The notes under the pieces: model-generated
The model's input: only the letters and a program-made list of their open reading frames with translations
Told to the model about the DNA's origin: nothing
Databases searched by the model: none
Shown: positions 63,567 through 64,000 of the stretch, in pieces
Layout of the letters: each line of letters begins with the position of its first letter
How positions within the stretch are numbered: position 1 is the first letter of the stretch
Program-made: the position numbers and the translations under genes
Assembly: GCA_012932865.1 (NCBI GenBank)
Contig: SAXG01000005.1
Coordinates: 1,357,121 to 1,421,120, forward strand
Reading direction: 5' to 3'
Source: Amylostereum areolatum
Taxonomy: Eukaryota; Basidiomycota; Agaricomycetes; Russulales; Stereaceae
DNA: 64,000 nt

Positions 63567-64000
63567 TCATGCGACTAACGCTGCGAGCCTGCGCAGGTGC
63601 GACACATTGAGGTAAGCTGGTACGTACGTCTCCAAGCCCGAGACGTCCCGCGGTAGTGGCAGTTCGTAGGGCCCAACCTCCTCTGCCTCGGGCAGTAACA
63701 GATGATCGTTTCGGTCATTAGCTACCACGCGCGAGGCCACGATCCTCAGAATTTCGGGTGATATTGGGTTCTGTCATGGTATTAGTATTCACGCAGGACA
63801 TGGCGACGGAACGGAGTCATACCTCGTAATCCGCGACGTAATAGTTCGTGCACATTCGTTGGATCTGCATAGGGCTCAACATCCAGCACACGTCGTAGAT
63901 AATCTCGATATCAGCCGCCGTAGCCTAGGTTCTTCAGTGAGACGAGTCGTGGAGCAAAGCTCGGCGGAACATACCTTCTTCAGCTGAAGAAGCTTCGTCG
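63567..64000 (-). CDS. MYO2: Class V myosin, C-terminal end (partial)
   Basis: The gene enters from the right edge. Exons read LLQLKK, then after an intron ATAADIEIIYDVCWMLSPMQ and IQRMCTNYYVADYE, then NPISPEILRIVASRVVANDR, DHLLLPEAEEVGPYELPLPR and ETYVPAYLNVSHLRRLAALV, with stop at 63569-63567. LSPMQIQ--CTNYYVADYE-PISPEIL--VA is the end of the DIL (dilute) cargo-binding domain of class V myosins such as Myo2/Myo5. The motor and neck lie outside the window. Introns are at about 63974-63925 and 63825-63767. Family membership is judged from the DIL end only. Confidence 0.75.

Overview
The window is nuclear DNA of a filamentous basidiomycete, most likely an agaricomycete. Its genes carry many short GT-AG introns. 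The right third holds conserved fungal housekeeping genes, among them a basidiomycete-type DUF4470/MYND protein. The left two thirds hold fast-evolving lineage-specific genes riddled with young Ty3/Gypsy chromoviruses.

Layout. 1-1109 is the 3' end of a family-A LTR retrotransposon that continues off the left edge. 1370-13549 holds uncharacterised minus-strand genes (called V, W and Z here), a 275-bp MITE, and a complete family-B element, B1 (5325-12422, target-site duplication CTTCG), inserted in gene Z. 13805-18691 and 43164-45658 form one cluster split by a second insertion. The cluster is two tandem copies of a divergent gene pair (Y1<- ->X1, Y2<- ->X2). All four proteins carry the same six-cysteine cluster with Zn(II)2Cys6-like spacing followed by helical, probably coiled-coil regions. 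A full-length family-A element (18697-43158, target-site duplication ACTCG) interrupts Y2. Two family-B elements, B2 (minus) and B3 (plus), have in turn inserted into it, forming a near-perfect inverted repeat of 7.1-kb arms around 1.7 kb of family-A DNA.

The family-A element is unusual. Besides gag and pol (protease, reverse transcriptase, RNase H, integrase, chromodomain) it has at least four open frames between pol and the 3' LTR: a small Cys-rich protein, a ~554-residue coiled-coil protein with its own CCHC zinc knuckle, a ~127-residue basic protein, and a ~134-residue single-pass membrane protein. The last two recur in the divergent copy at the left edge. Families A and B share the signature of self-primed reverse transcription: the 10 nt lying 34 nt downstream of the LTR TATA box are exactly complementary to the 10 nt that begin 2 nt inside the 5' LTR. 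They also share an identical gag/pol overlap.

46000-64000 grades into conserved genes: a truncated RasGEF N-terminal fragment, an uncharacterised N-terminal-like fragment, tRNA-Leu, COQ7, a complex I B15/NDUFB4-like subunit, an RBM5/10-like splicing factor, a DUF4470/MYND protein, COG4, the ESCRT-III subunit VPS2, an AN1 zinc-finger (CUZ1/ZFAND1-like) protein, and the C-terminus of a class V myosin. Introns and exon joins were read by eye, so coordinates of multi-exon genes are outer limits.
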